Below the pieces are notes generated by a model that was not told the DNA's origin, made no database searches, and worked only from the letters and a program-made list of their open reading frames with translations. A program made the translations under genes and the position numbers. Shown piece by piece: positions 1 to 8,622 of a stretch of DNA of 64,000 nt (position 1 is the stretch's first letter; each line of letters starts with the position of its first letter). This DNA comes from SLSG01 sp964477035. GTDB taxonomy: Bacteria; Bacteroidota; Bacteroidia; Bacteroidales; UBA7960. The stretch covers positions 310,001-374,000 of the forward strand of contig CAYZCW010000003.1 of assembly GCA_964477035.1 (NCBI GenBank), written 5' to 3'.

Positions 1-1
1 A

Positions 2-1369
2 GGGGTCCGCTTCATGATCGACAACGGCCGCACGGTGCCGCTGAAGTTCCACTTCGGGGCTCCTTCCTGTGTACCGGCCACCCCTTTCGAGTCGTCGGGC
101 GCGGTGATCACCCCGGCGGATATCGCGCGGCTGATGAAGGAAGACGACATCCGCTACCTGTCGGAGATGATGAACTATCCCGGGGTGATCCACGGGGACG
201 GGGAAGTCATGGAAAAACTGAGGCTTGCCAGGGAAGCCGGCAAGGTGGTGGACGGCCACATTCCGGGAGTGACCGGAGGGGCCCTGGAACGCTACGTGAA
301 GGCGGGGATCACCACCGACCATGAATGCACCACCCTGGAAGAGGCGCAGGAAAAAATCGCCCTGGGCATGAAGATCCTGATCCGCGAGGGCAGTGCCGCA
401 AAAAACTTCGAAGCCCTGGCCGGGCTGCTGGAGAGCCATCCGGAAGCGGTCATGTTCTGTTCGGACGACAAGCATCCGGACGACCTGATCCGCGGCCACA
501 TGGATGCCCTGATCCGCCGTGCCCTGAAGAGGGGATTCGACCTGTTCCGGGTGGTCCGGGCTGTGACCCTCCATCCGGTGACCCACTACGGATTGCGCAA
601 CGGCTTGCTGCGTGAAGGGGATCCGGCCGACATCGCCGTGGTGGACAACCTCTCTGACTTCAGGGTGCTGTCCACTTATATAGACGGCAGGCCGGTGGCC
701 CGCAACGGAAAGTCCCTGCTGCCAAACCGGCAGGGACCCAAACCCAATCGCTTCGACTGCCGGCCCGTTGACCCGGAAGAACTGAGGGTGGAGGCGGCCG
801 GGCGGCACATCCGCCTCATCCTTGCCCGGGACGGGCAGCTGGTCACCGGTTCGGACTGCGTGGAAGCCAAAGTGTCGGACGGACAGGCGGTTGCAGACCC
901 GCAGCGCGACATCCTGAAACTGGTGGTGATGAACCGCTACCGGCCCGCTCCACCCGCCCTGGCCTTCATCAGGGGGTTCGGCCTGAGAAGCGGGGCCATC
1001 GCATCCACCGTGGCGCACGACAGCCACAACATCATCGCCGTGGGCACCAGCGACGAAGAGCTGGCTGCGGCCATCAACCTGCTGGTGGAGAGCCGGGGCG
1101 GCATCGCCCTGTGCGATGGCAGGGACCGGACTGTCCTGCCCCTGCCCGTGGCCGGCATCATGACCGACGCCGACGGCCACGAGACCGCCAGGCTGTACGA
1201 ACGGATCGACCGCCGTGCCAAGGCACTGGGGAGCCCCCTTACAGCACCCTTCATGACCCTGTCGTTCATGGCGCTGCTGGTCATCCCGGAGCTGAAGCTG
1301 AGCGACCGGGGCCTGTTCGATGGCAATGCCTTTGAATTTACCTCCCTGTTCTGTCCAGCATGTAGCTGA
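2..1369 (+). CDS. ade: adenine deaminase, C-terminal part (cut by window edge)
   Basis: Adenine deaminase converts adenine to hypoxanthine and ammonia in purine salvage. The frame is open at the left edge, so the N-terminal metal-binding part lies outside; about 455 codons are seen, against roughly 540-600 for the family. Visible family segments are PSCVPATPFE near the start, FCSDDKHPDD (about visible residue 155) with its conserved acidic pair, the amidohydrolase-type REGDPADIAVV, and the C-terminal domain running to GLFDGNAFEF. The 3' end overlaps the convergent phospholipase-like gene by 32 bp. The family call is firm; the missing N-terminus cannot be judged. Confidence 0.93.
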   Translation, partial: GVRFMIDNGRTVPLKFHFGAPSCVPATPFESSGAVITPADIARLMKEDDIRYLSEMMNYPGVIHGDGEVMEKLRLAREAGKVVDGHIPGVTGGALERYVKAGITTDHECTTLEEAQEKIALGMKILIREGSAAKNFEALAGLLESHPEAVMFCSDDKHPDDLIRGHMDALIRRALKRGFDLFRVVRAVTLHPVTHYGLRNGLLREGDPADIAVVDNLSDFRVLSTYIDGRPVARNGKSLLPNRQGPKPNRFDCRPVDPEELRVEAAGRHIRLILARDGQLVTGSDCVEAKVSDGQAVADPQRDILKLVVMNRYRPAPPALAFIRGFGLRSGAIASTVAHDSHNIIAVGTSDEELAAAINLLVESRGGIALCDGRDRTVLPLPVAGIMTDADGHETARLYERIDRRAKALGSPLTAPFMTLSFMALLVIPELKLSDRGLFDGNAFEFTSLFCPACS

Positions 1370-2687
1370 CGAAGCTGCGGGTGTGCATGCTGAGGGACCG
1401 GAAACGCTCTGCGATCATGGCGGTCATCTCCTCCACGGCCTCCTCCCCTTTGGCCTCCCGGATCTCATCCAGCAAGCCTTCCAGCTGGTGGCTTCCTTCG
1501 ATCTCATTCGACGGGTCGGATACCAGGTGGCGGGGAACGTGCCTCCGCAGCAGCCGGTCGTTCTTCCGTGCCATGCGGTTGGACTCCCGGGCGGCCACCT
1601 CCCGGGCAAACCGGTCGTGATAACCTTCCGGGTCCGCCGGATTGGCCAGGGCTTCCAAAAAAGGATGGGCATCATCCCCCGACAGGTGTGCCTGCCGCAA
1701 CACCTGCCACTGGAATTGTTCATAGACCGTATGCTTGTTTGACAGGAGCTGCACGGCATTGTCGTAGCTGCGCCGGAACCCCAGCATGGCCTTGAGGTTG
1801 ATCCAGATCATGCCCAGGGCTCCTTTGGCCGGCATCACCGTGGTATGGTAGGGCATGGACATGTCGTTCAGGTAGTGCATGGCCCATCCCATGAACCGCC
1901 AGCCCCAGTAATCCTGTCCCACGCTGAAGGCATATTCCGACAGGGTTTTGTACAGGTGGAGGCGGTACTCGACATAGGTGCGCTTCAGGAAGGGGGCTGC
2001 CGCAAACACCAGCCGGGATTCGTGGTAGAAGCCCATGTGAAAGGGCGCCTGGGAACCATATTCCAGTCCGGGGTTGCCAAAAGGCTGCTCCCCGAAACCA
2101 TAGTACCGCCCCCATTCCGTCCCGTTGTCGGTGAACAGCCCGAGGTCAAACCCGTAATCGGGTTCGTCGGAGGCGGTGGCCAGCACATGAAGCGGGGCCA
2201 CCCCCTCTCCTTCTTCCAGCCGCACGTAGGTGGTGAACAGCATCTCATACAGGGTGCTCAGGGTGGTCAGCTCATAGGGGCTGACCGTATCCCGCTCGCC
2301 GGCCTCCTGCCCGGGCAGGAGGTGCAGGTACAGGGCTGTCTTGATGTGGGGGTTGACACGAAGGGCGGATAAAAAACGGTTCCGCAACGTGGCGCTATCG
2401 CCTGTTGCCATGAAGACCAGCTCATCCGGGCGGGGGGCATAGGAAGGCAGGTGCTCCCGGGCCCAGGCCTCCTGGTCCCGGAGCAAACGCTCCAGCCCCT
2501 CCTCTTCCTCGGCAAGGAACCTCTGCAAGCTTTTCACCTCGACCGGTGCGGCATCCCTCACCCCCGGGATGGACGAAAGCACAGGGTACGCCACCATGGG
2601 GTGTTCCGACCAGGCCAGGGCCGGACGGATCATAAATGACAGGACCAAAAGCAACAGGGTGCATTTGCGAAAGAGGGTGTGGGACAT
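1338..2687 (-). CDS. exported zinc-dependent phospholipase C-like protein
   Basis: 449 residues with a clear signal peptide (hydrophobic stretch about residues 9-25, ending ALAWSEHP), so exported or periplasmic. The segment WAMHYLNDMSMPYHTT resembles the metal-binding HY..D...P.H motif of the zinc phospholipase C / S1-P1 nuclease superfamily, and a His follows the signal peptide (WSEHP), where these enzymes use an N-terminal Trp-type metal ligand. That gives a fold-level assignment only; substrate and activity are not shown. It is convergent with adenine deaminase (32 bp overlap). No TAnnTTTG box was found upstream. Confidence 0.55.
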   Translation of the reverse strand: MSHTLFRKCTLLLLVLSFMIRPALAWSEHPMVAYPVLSSIPGVRDAAPVEVKSLQRFLAEEEEGLERLLRDQEAWAREHLPSYAPRPDELVFMATGDSATLRNRFLSALRVNPHIKTALYLHLLPGQEAGERDTVSPYELTTLSTLYEMLFTTYVRLEEGEGVAPLHVLATASDEPDYGFDLGLFTDNGTEWGRYYGFGEQPFGNPGLEYGSQAPFHMGFYHESRLVFAAAPFLKRTYVEYRLHLYKTLSEYAFSVGQDYWGWRFMGWAMHYLNDMSMPYHTTVMPAKGALGMIWINLKAMLGFRRSYDNAVQLLSNKHTVYEQFQWQVLRQAHLSGDDAHPFLEALANPADPEGYHDRFAREVAARESNRMARKNDRLLRRHVPRHLVSDPSNEIEGSHQLEGLLDEIREAKGEEAVEEMTAMIAERFRSLSMHTRSFVSYMLDRTGR

Positions 2688-2814
2688 GATCGGTCAGGTT
2701 ATGCCGGTCAACCCTGCCATATCGCAGGCAGGGCAGGTTGCCGGTCGGTCAGAAACGCAAGGTAGCAAAAAAAACAAAGCAGGGAAATGATTGTTCAATC
2801 CGGTTTTAAAGGCG

Positions 2815-2822
2815 TAAATTTG
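2815..2822 (+). promoter_or_regulatory. -7 promoter box for meaB
   Basis: TAAATTTG matches the Bacteroidota -7 consensus TAnnTTTG. A TTG at 2791-2793 lies 21 bp upstream, near the usual -33 spacing. The meaB start is 19 bp downstream. Confidence 0.6.
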
Positions 2823-2841
2823 TGGGTAAAACCCCGCGGAC

Positions 2842-3969
2842 ATGCCGGAAAAAACCGCCAGTGACGACAAAGGATCCGCCCTGAAGGTCAACAAGGGCAT
2901 CGAGCCGCCTCCGGCCATCAACCAGGAAGCCGCCAGGGCCTTCCGTCTGCGAAAGAAAAAAGCGATGGGGGCCGGCGATTATGTAGCAGGCATCCTGAAA
3001 GGCGACCGGGTGGTCCTCGGCAAGGCCATCACCCTGGTCGAGAGCGCCCTCCCCGCACACCGGGAGCTGGCCCAGCAAATCCTGGAAGGCTGCATCCCCC
3101 ATTCCGGCAACTCCATCCGCATCGGCATCACGGGGGTACCGGGCGTGGGTAAAAGCTCCTTCATAGAGGCCCTGGGAAAATACCTGACCGCCAGGGGGCA
3201 TAAGCTGGCTGTGCTGGCCGTGGACCCTTCGAGTGAACGCTCGCGCGGCAGCATCCTGGGCGACAAGACCCGCATGGAGCAGTTGTCGGTCGATGACAAC
3301 GCCTTTGTCCGCCCCTCCCCTTCGGCCGGCTCCCTGGGCGGTGTCGCCCGGAAAACCAGGGAGACCATCATCCTTTGTGAGGCGGCCGGGTTCAGCACCG
3401 TGCTGGTGGAAACCGTTGGCGTGGGGCAGTCGGAAGTGGCCGTGCACTCCATGGTCGACTTCTTTTTGCTGCTGATGCTGGCCGGCGCCGGAGACGAATT
3501 GCAGGGCATCAAGCGGGGCATCATCGAAATGTGCGACGGCATGGCCATCAACAAGGCCGATGGAGACAACCTGAACAAGGCCAAACTGGCCAGGGTGCAG
3601 TATGAAGGGGCCCTGCACCTGTTCCCCCCCCCTGCCAGCGGCTGGAAGCCGCAGGTGACGGTCTGCTCTGCCCTGAAGAAGACGGGCATAGACACCATCT
3701 GGGCGATGATACAGGAACACCATGCCCTGCTGAAGGCGAACGGCTACTTCGAGCTTAACCGGGAGTCCCAGCAGAAATTCCGCATGTACGAGAGCATCCA
3801 TGAGACCCTGATCAGCCACTTCTACCGTGACCCGGAGGTGTCCCGCCTGCTGCCGGAAGTGGAGCAGCTGCTGGCACAGAACCGCCTGACCTCCTACCAG
3901 GCCGCCAACCGCCTGCTGTCCCGTTATTTTGAAGAACAAGGCCTGAAGCCCCCGGCATTCAACGACTGA
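2842..3969 (+). CDS. meaB: methylmalonyl-CoA mutase-associated GTPase MeaB
   Basis: 375-residue G3E-family P-loop GTPase that protects and reloads the B12-dependent methylmalonyl-CoA mutase. Walker A GVPGVGKS is at residues 98-105, followed by VDPSSERSRGSILGDKTRM, the switch segment ETVGVGQSEVAV and the guanine-specificity motif NKAD. Compared with E. coli ArgK there are about 45 extra N-terminal residues, rich in Lys/Arg near residues 35-41. It has its own predicted promoter and is followed 4 bp later by a beta-barrel gene. The methylmalonyl-CoA epimerase and decarboxylase genes at 19.7-23.9 kb belong to the same pathway. Confidence 0.95.
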   Translation: MPEKTASDDKGSALKVNKGIEPPPAINQEAARAFRLRKKKAMGAGDYVAGILKGDRVVLGKAITLVESALPAHRELAQQILEGCIPHSGNSIRIGITGVPGVGKSSFIEALGKYLTARGHKLAVLAVDPSSERSRGSILGDKTRMEQLSVDDNAFVRPSPSAGSLGGVARKTRETIILCEAAGFSTVLVETVGVGQSEVAVHSMVDFFLLLMLAGAGDELQGIKRGIIEMCDGMAINKADGDNLNKAKLARVQYEGALHLFPPPASGWKPQVTVCSALKKTGIDTIWAMIQEHHALLKANGYFELNRESQQKFRMYESIHETLISHFYRDPEVSRLLPEVEQLLAQNRLTSYQAANRLLSRYFEEQGLKPPAFND

Positions 3970-3973
3970 TCCG

Positions 3974-4894
3974 ATGACCCGCCACCGCCAGAGAAAGCAC
4001 CCCCTGCCGGTCCCTGCCGGCAGCTGTCCCACCCCGGGCCGGGCCGGGCTTTTATTGCTTTGCTTGCTTGCCGCCTGCCTGCCGTCGAAGGCTGCAGGCC
4101 CGTCCGACGATGATCCCGAAGCCCGTCCGTGGACCTTCGAATACGGGCTGAATCTGGGGGCGTACTTTGCGAACGCAGCCACCGCCAATTATTACAACGG
4201 CGGCACCAGCGGTACCCGGGGCGTGCGTTCCCTGCAACAGGTGCTGGACAACGACCAGCAGTACAACCGGATCCGCCAGGCGGTGGGCTATGATGTGAGC
4301 CTGCACGGCCTGCCCGGCGCCATGAGTTACAGCCCGGCCATGATGCTGGGGTTTTATGCCAGCCTCCAATTCAGGGAGCATGCCGCCCTGATCGGAGAGT
4401 TCAACTACACGCGGCTGCGGACCCAGGACCAGTTCACCCTGAAGCTGGAGCGGTTTTCGAACATCGAGGGAGACAACATCGAAAGGTACACCATCACGGG
4501 GAACGAAGAAAGGATCGACCTGCGCCTGGGCTACCAGCACACCTTCCTGTCGCAGGCCTCTTACCTTCACCCCTACCTGGAGGCCGGGGCGGTGGTGACC
4601 GACACCAAGATCCGCTCGCACCAGGCCCGGATCGAAGGCTCGAACTACAGCCTGTTCTATCCCCCCACCAGCGTGTCCTCCTATGAAAGGGATTACGGCA
4701 TGAGCGTAGGCGGCTATGCCGGGATTGGCCTCAAAATGGATGTCAGTGAGCAGTTCCGGCTGACAGCCGGGTTCAGCAGCCTGTACAGCCGGCTGAACCT
4801 GGGCGGGAACCAGGCCCTGCTGTGGCAGCACACCCTGTTTGTACGCATCGACCTGAGCAGCCTCAGACGGGGCGGGGATTCCGCTAATCCGTGA
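3974..4894 (+). CDS. outer-membrane beta-barrel protein, unknown role
   Basis: 306 residues with an N-terminal signal peptide (hydrophobic LLLLCLLAACL about residues 26-36). The rest alternates polar and hydrophobic residues and is rich in Gly/Tyr/Arg (GFYASLQFRE, LRLGYQHTFL, GGYAGIGLKM) and ends in LFVRIDLSSL, as in small outer-membrane barrels. I do not recognise a specific family. It starts 4 bp after meaB, suggesting co-transcription, though a functional link is not evident. Its 3' end overlaps the convergent acyltransferase by 11 bp. Confidence 0.6.
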   Translation: MTRHRQRKHPLPVPAGSCPTPGRAGLLLLCLLAACLPSKAAGPSDDDPEARPWTFEYGLNLGAYFANAATANYYNGGTSGTRGVRSLQQVLDNDQQYNRIRQAVGYDVSLHGLPGAMSYSPAMMLGFYASLQFREHAALIGEFNYTRLRTQDQFTLKLERFSNIEGDNIERYTITGNEERIDLRLGYQHTFLSQASYLHPYLEAGAVVTDTKIRSHQARIEGSNYSLFYPPTSVSSYERDYGMSVGGYAGIGLKMDVSEQFRLTAGFSSLYSRLNLGGNQALLWQHTLFVRIDLSSLRRGGDSANP

Positions 4895-5432
4895 GGTTGA
4901 ATTGTCCGGGATGCCGGGCATGCTTGCCCCTGTAAAACTCCCGGATCCGGGCAAAGTCCTTCTCGAAGTCCCCGCTGGGGTGGATTATTGGCCCAATGCC
5001 GCCTTCCTTCAGCTTGTAGTCCAGGTATCCCAGGGCGATGGGCACCCGGGCCGTCTGGGCAATGAAGTAAAAACCTTTTTTCCAGCGCTCCACCCGCTTG
5101 CGGGTGCCTTCCGGGGTGATGACCAGGAAGAAGCGCCCGGCCTGTTCGAAATGATGGGTCACGGTAATCACCGTATTCTGGCTGTGGCGGCGGTCGACCG
5201 GGATTCCGCCCAGGGCCCTGAGGATGGGACCCAGCGGAAAGAAAAAGGCCTCCTTCTTGATCATCAGGTAGATCCTGATCCCCACGGAGGCAAAGGCCAG
5301 CCTTCCGATCACAAAGTCCCAGTTGCTTGTGTGGGGGGCCATGATCACCACCGCCTTGTTCACCCCTTCCGGGATGGCGGCGGTGACCTTCCAGCCCGCC
5401 AGTCGCAACAACATGTTCGCAAGCCACTTCAT
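4884..5432 (-). CDS. lysophospholipid (1-acylglycerol-3-phosphate-type) acyltransferase
   Basis: 182 residues, PlsC-like acyltransferase fold. The catalytic HX4D motif is seen as HTSNWD (about residues 34-39) and the glycerophosphate-binding motif as PEGTRKR (about 109-115). A further conserved GGIPVDRR lies between them. Such enzymes transfer acyl chains to lysophospholipids at the inner membrane. It is short for a PlsC and close to the compact acyltransferases common in Bacteroidota. The exact acceptor is not determined. Confidence 0.85.
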   Translation of the reverse strand: MKWLANMLLRLAGWKVTAAIPEGVNKAVVIMAPHTSNWDFVIGRLAFASVGIRIYLMIKKEAFFFPLGPILRALGGIPVDRRHSQNTVITVTHHFEQAGRFFLVITPEGTRKRVERWKKGFYFIAQTARVPIALGYLDYKLKEGGIGPIIHPSGDFEKDFARIREFYRGKHARHPGQFNLTD

Positions 5433-5622
5433 GTATTCTTCATTTGGTCCGGCGCAGTTTTCCGGTGCCTATGCCGGTGCCTGTACCGGGGATGCCCCGT
5501 GTACGCGGGAGGCGGCACACCATAAGCCCGCCCTGCAAACCGGCCATGTAAAAATACAAAAAAACCAAAAGGAGGCCCCCATGAAAAGCCCCCGGTCCCG
5601 CGCATGTTTTTCAACTTTTTAC

Positions 5623-5630
5623 TACATTTG
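5623..5630 (+). promoter_or_regulatory. -7 promoter box upstream of the tryptophanase leader ORF
   Basis: TACATTTG is an exact TAnnTTTG match in an AT-rich patch. Initiation a few bases downstream would place the 22-codon ORF about 15-20 nt into the transcript and give a roughly 290-nt leader ahead of tryptophanase. No clear TTG is seen at the -33 position. Confidence 0.5.
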
Positions 5631-5651
5631 CCTGACCAAGGATGTGATTTG

Positions 5652-5720
5652 ATGTACCAGCCAAGCTCCGTCAAGCAGATCTACCGCAACCTGAAGAGAA
5701 GGGACACCTACCCCTTCTGA
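5652..5720 (+). CDS. putative 22-residue leader peptide upstream of tryptophanase
   Basis: An ATG frame of 22 codons starting MYQPSSVKQ and ending RRDTYPF before TGA. It lies just after a -7 box and 204 bp before tryptophanase on the same strand. Proteobacterial tna operons have a regulatory leader peptide (TnaC) in this position. This peptide contains no Trp and does not resemble TnaC, so the comparison is positional only. It is basic in the middle (two Lys and three Arg among residues 9-17). Confidence 0.3.
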   Translation: MYQPSSVKQIYRNLKRRDTYPF

Positions 5721-5924
5721 GCTTCTGATCGCCATTGCCCGACCGGCATCCCTCCCTTATTTTATTACACCAACCGGCGAACCGGCAACGGACGGCAGAC
5801 AAACGGCCGGTACCCCGGCCTGCCAGGAGACCGGCGCAGCGACCGGCAGCCCGGCAAGGGCAGGGAATCCCCGACCGAACTCCGAAACAAGTCCATTCAG
5901 CAACATCGAAACACGACACCAGAT

Positions 5925-7304
5925 ATGAACCTACCTTTTGCAGAACCCTACAGGATCAAAGCCGTGGAGCCACTGACCCGCAGCACGCGCGAAGAACGTG
6001 AAAAGTGGATCCGGGAGGCACGTTACAACCTCTTCAACCTCAGGAGCGAGCAGGTGTTCATCGACTTGCTCACCGATTCCGGTACCGGCGCCATGAGTCA
6101 GTATCAATGGGCCGAAGTCATGCTGGGCGACGAGAGCTATGCCGGCTCCCAGTCGTTCTACAAAATGAAGGACGCCATCAACCAGCTGCTGGGCATGCCC
6201 TACTTTCTGCCCACCCACCAGGGGCGGGCGGCCGAGAACGTCCTCTTCTCCGCCATGATCAAGGAGGGCGACCTCATCCCGGGCAACGCCCACTTCGACA
6301 CCACCAAGGGCCATATCGAATTCCGGCGTGCCATCGCGGTGGATTGCACCATAGACGAGGCCAGGGACACCACCCTGCTGCATCCCTTCAAAGGCAATAT
6401 CGACCTGGAGAAGCTCGAGCAAGTCTACCGTTCCAATCCCCGGGAGCGGATCCCGCTTTGCCTGATCACCATCACCTGCAACACTTCCGGCGGACAGCCC
6501 GTATCCATGAAGAACATCCGGGAGGTATCGGCCCTCAGCCGCAAATACGGCATCCCGGTGGTGTTCGATGCCGCCCGCTTTGCCGAAAACGCCTACTTCA
6601 TCAAGGTCCGCGAAGAAGGTTACGGGAGCAAGGACATCCGCGACATCGTCCGGGAAATGTTCTCATACGGGGACGCGGCCACCATGAGCTCCAAAAAGGA
6701 CGCCATCGTGAACATGGGCGGGTTCATTGCCATGCGCGACAAGGAATTGTACGAAAAGGCCAGTGTGTACAACATCATGTTCGAAGGCTTCGTCACCTAC
6801 GGGGGAATGGCCGGACGCGACATGGGCGCCCTGGCCCGGGGCCTGGTGGAAGGCACCGAGTTTGACTACCTGGAGGCCCGCATCGGGCAGGTGGCCTACC
6901 TGGGCAACAGGCTGAAGGAATACGGGGTCCCCTTTCAGGAACCCACCGGAGGCCATGCCGTGTTTGTGGATGCCAGGAAGGTGCTGCCCCAGATCCCGAA
7001 AGAGGAATTCCAGGCCCAGACCCTGGCCATTGAGCTTTACCTGGAAGGCGGTGTCAGGGGGGTGGAAATCGGCGCGCTGATGGCGGACCGCGACCCGGTC
7101 ACACGGGAAAACCGCTACCCCGACCTGGAGCTGCTCCGTCTGGCCATCCCGAGAAGGGTATACACCAACAACCACATGGACTATGTGGCAGCCTGCCTGG
7201 GCAATATCTTCCAGCGGCGCGACCGCATCTGCCGTGGCTACCGCATCGCGGACGAAAAGCCCATCATGAGGCATTTCACCGTGGCCCTGGAGCCCCTGGG
7301 GTGA
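5925..7304 (+). CDS. tnaA: tryptophanase (tryptophan indole-lyase)
   Basis: 459-residue PLP-dependent beta-eliminating lyase releasing indole, pyruvate and ammonia from tryptophan. Family segments include FIDLLTDSGTGAMS, PTHQGRAAEN, FDAARFAENAYFIK, and SSKKDAIVNMGG, which holds the PLP lysine. The close relative tyrosine phenol-lyase has Arg in an MERG motif that binds the phenol substrate. Here the matching segment is GVEIGALMADRDP, the tryptophanase pattern, so tryptophanase is preferred. Length is normal. A promoter and a short ORF upstream suggest leader-controlled expression. Confidence 0.88.
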   Translation: MNLPFAEPYRIKAVEPLTRSTREEREKWIREARYNLFNLRSEQVFIDLLTDSGTGAMSQYQWAEVMLGDESYAGSQSFYKMKDAINQLLGMPYFLPTHQGRAAENVLFSAMIKEGDLIPGNAHFDTTKGHIEFRRAIAVDCTIDEARDTTLLHPFKGNIDLEKLEQVYRSNPRERIPLCLITITCNTSGGQPVSMKNIREVSALSRKYGIPVVFDAARFAENAYFIKVREEGYGSKDIRDIVREMFSYGDAATMSSKKDAIVNMGGFIAMRDKELYEKASVYNIMFEGFVTYGGMAGRDMGALARGLVEGTEFDYLEARIGQVAYLGNRLKEYGVPFQEPTGGHAVFVDARKVLPQIPKEEFQAQTLAIELYLEGGVRGVEIGALMADRDPVTRENRYPDLELLRLAIPRRVYTNNHMDYVAACLGNIFQRRDRICRGYRIADEKPIMRHFTVALEPLG

Positions 7305-7508
7305 GCCCGGGGAGGCCCTGACATCGACCGATGCTTGCGGGCGGCGGCCCCTTCTAGCCCCGGGCGGCGTCCGGAGGCTCCTGCCGCTTTCTGCGTTGCC
7401 GGCTACTGCAGATGGCCCGGCAAAGAACCTGACGCCCCAAAGCGGCACCGGACGGGTGAACAATTGCGTGGGGGACGGGGTTTACCTGGCATACAAACCC
7501 TCCATCCG

Positions 7509-7988
7509 ATGCACACCACCTCAAAAAAGGGCCGCTACGGGCGCATCCGCCAGCAATTGAGTGATCTGCTCTCCAAACCCGGCAACCAGCTTTCGCGCAT
7601 GGCCACCATCGCGGCCGTGCTGCACCACAAAATGCCGGGCTTTTTCTGGACCGGATTCTACCTGCTCGACGGGGACGAGCTGATCGTGGGACCCTATCAG
7701 GGGCCCGCAGCCTGCCAGCTCCTGGAAAAGGACAAGGGGGTCTGCTGGGCCGCCATCCGGCGGGAAGAAAGCGTCCTGGTGCCCGATGTGCATCAATTCC
7801 CCGGCCACATCGCCTGCGACAGCCGATCCCAAAGCGAAATCGTGGTTCCCGTCAGGGACCCGGGCGGCAAGCTGATCGGCGTGCTGGACGTGGACAGCAA
7901 GCAGCTGGATGCCTTTGACGAAACCGACCGCGAAGGCCTGGAACAAATCGTGGCCCTGCTGGCTGCAAACTCCAGTCCGAAAGGCTGA
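7509..7988 (+). CDS. msrC: free methionine-(R)-sulfoxide reductase (GAF domain)
   Basis: 159 residues from the ATG at 7509; an in-frame upstream Met exists but the added sequence is Arg/Pro/Ala-rich and not family-like. This single GAF-domain enzyme reduces free methionine-R-sulfoxide in the cytoplasm. The fRMsr segments FFWTGFYLLDGDELIVGP, YQGPAACQ, GVCWAA, GHIACDS and QSEIVVPV are present, including the three cysteines (AACQ, GVCW, IACD) used in the redox cycle. Ordinary length, compare E. coli YebR. It lies 204 bp after tryptophanase with no visible terminator between. Confidence 0.92.
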   Translation: MHTTSKKGRYGRIRQQLSDLLSKPGNQLSRMATIAAVLHHKMPGFFWTGFYLLDGDELIVGPYQGPAACQLLEKDKGVCWAAIRREESVLVPDVHQFPGHIACDSRSQSEIVVPVRDPGGKLIGVLDVDSKQLDAFDETDREGLEQIVALLAANSSPKG

Positions 7989-8059
7989 AATCGGCCGTTG
8001 CCTGTAAACCCATTTCCCGGAAAATACTAACTTCGCAGGACACGAACCCACATCCTGTC

Positions 8060-8617
8060 ATGGACACCCTGATCCTGTTTATCGTGGCCCTGGGCCTGGC
8101 CATGGACTGCTTTTCCGTAGCCATCGCCAACAGCTCGGTTTCCGGGCGGGTCGACCCGGGCGTGCCCCTGCAGACGGCCATTGTGTTCACCCTCAGCCAC
8201 ACCGTGTTGATGCTGCTGGGCTTCTGGGTCGGAGGCCTTCTTCAAAAGATGTTTCTGGGGATGGAGCCCTGGGCCGCCTTTGTCATCTTCACCATCGTGG
8301 GGGTCAAAATGATCCGCGAGGCCCAGAAACGCCGGCCGGACGCCAAGGTGTTCGACATCAACAGCGGCAGGATCCAGGTGGTGCTGGCCATCGCGGCGAG
8401 CATGGACGCCATGCTGGCCGGGGTGGCCATGGGGCTGGTGCAGGCCCGCATGGGCATGGCCCTGGTATTTGTCGCATTGTCCGTGTTCTTGTTCACCCTG
8501 GGCGGGCTGGCCGGAGGGAGCAGTTTCGGGCTGCCTTTTGCGCGCCGCACGGCCCTCTTCGGCGGGGTGTTCATGTTCATCGTCGCCCTGCACTTCGTCG
8601 CCAGGTACCTGTTCTAA
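8060..8617 (+). CDS. mntP: manganese efflux pump MntP
   Basis: 185-residue integral membrane protein with six predicted hydrophobic segments in two repeated halves. Each half carries the MntP signature around a membrane Asp: LGLAMDCFSVAIA (about residues 11-23) and AIAASMDAMLAGVAMG (about 112-127). It exports Mn2+ across the inner membrane. Many mntP genes are controlled by a Mn-sensing yybP-ykoY riboswitch, but I see no such leader in the 71 bp upstream. TAACTTCG at 8028-8035 is a weak promoter candidate. It ends 5 bp before the convergent LuxE-like gene. Confidence 0.92.
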   Translation: MDTLILFIVALGLAMDCFSVAIANSSVSGRVDPGVPLQTAIVFTLSHTVLMLLGFWVGGLLQKMFLGMEPWAAFVIFTIVGVKMIREAQKRRPDAKVFDINSGRIQVVLAIAASMDAMLAGVAMGLVQARMGMALVFVALSVFLFTLGGLAGGSSFGLPFARRTALFGGVFMFIVALHFVARYLF

Positions 8618-8622
8618 GCCTT

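Larger units (their letters stand above)
5433..5924. other. tryptophanase upstream region
   Basis: This 492-bp stretch has no long gene. It contains a TAnnTTTG box at 5623-5630, a 22-codon reading frame at 5652-5720 and about 200 bp of GC-rich untranslated sequence before the tryptophanase ATG. I see no factor-independent terminator in the 200 bp. Confidence 0.5.

Noticed and set aside
5925..7304. Tyrosine phenol-lyase instead of tryptophanase
   Set aside because: The Arg of the phenol-lyase MERG motif is replaced by the tryptophanase-type VEIG segment.
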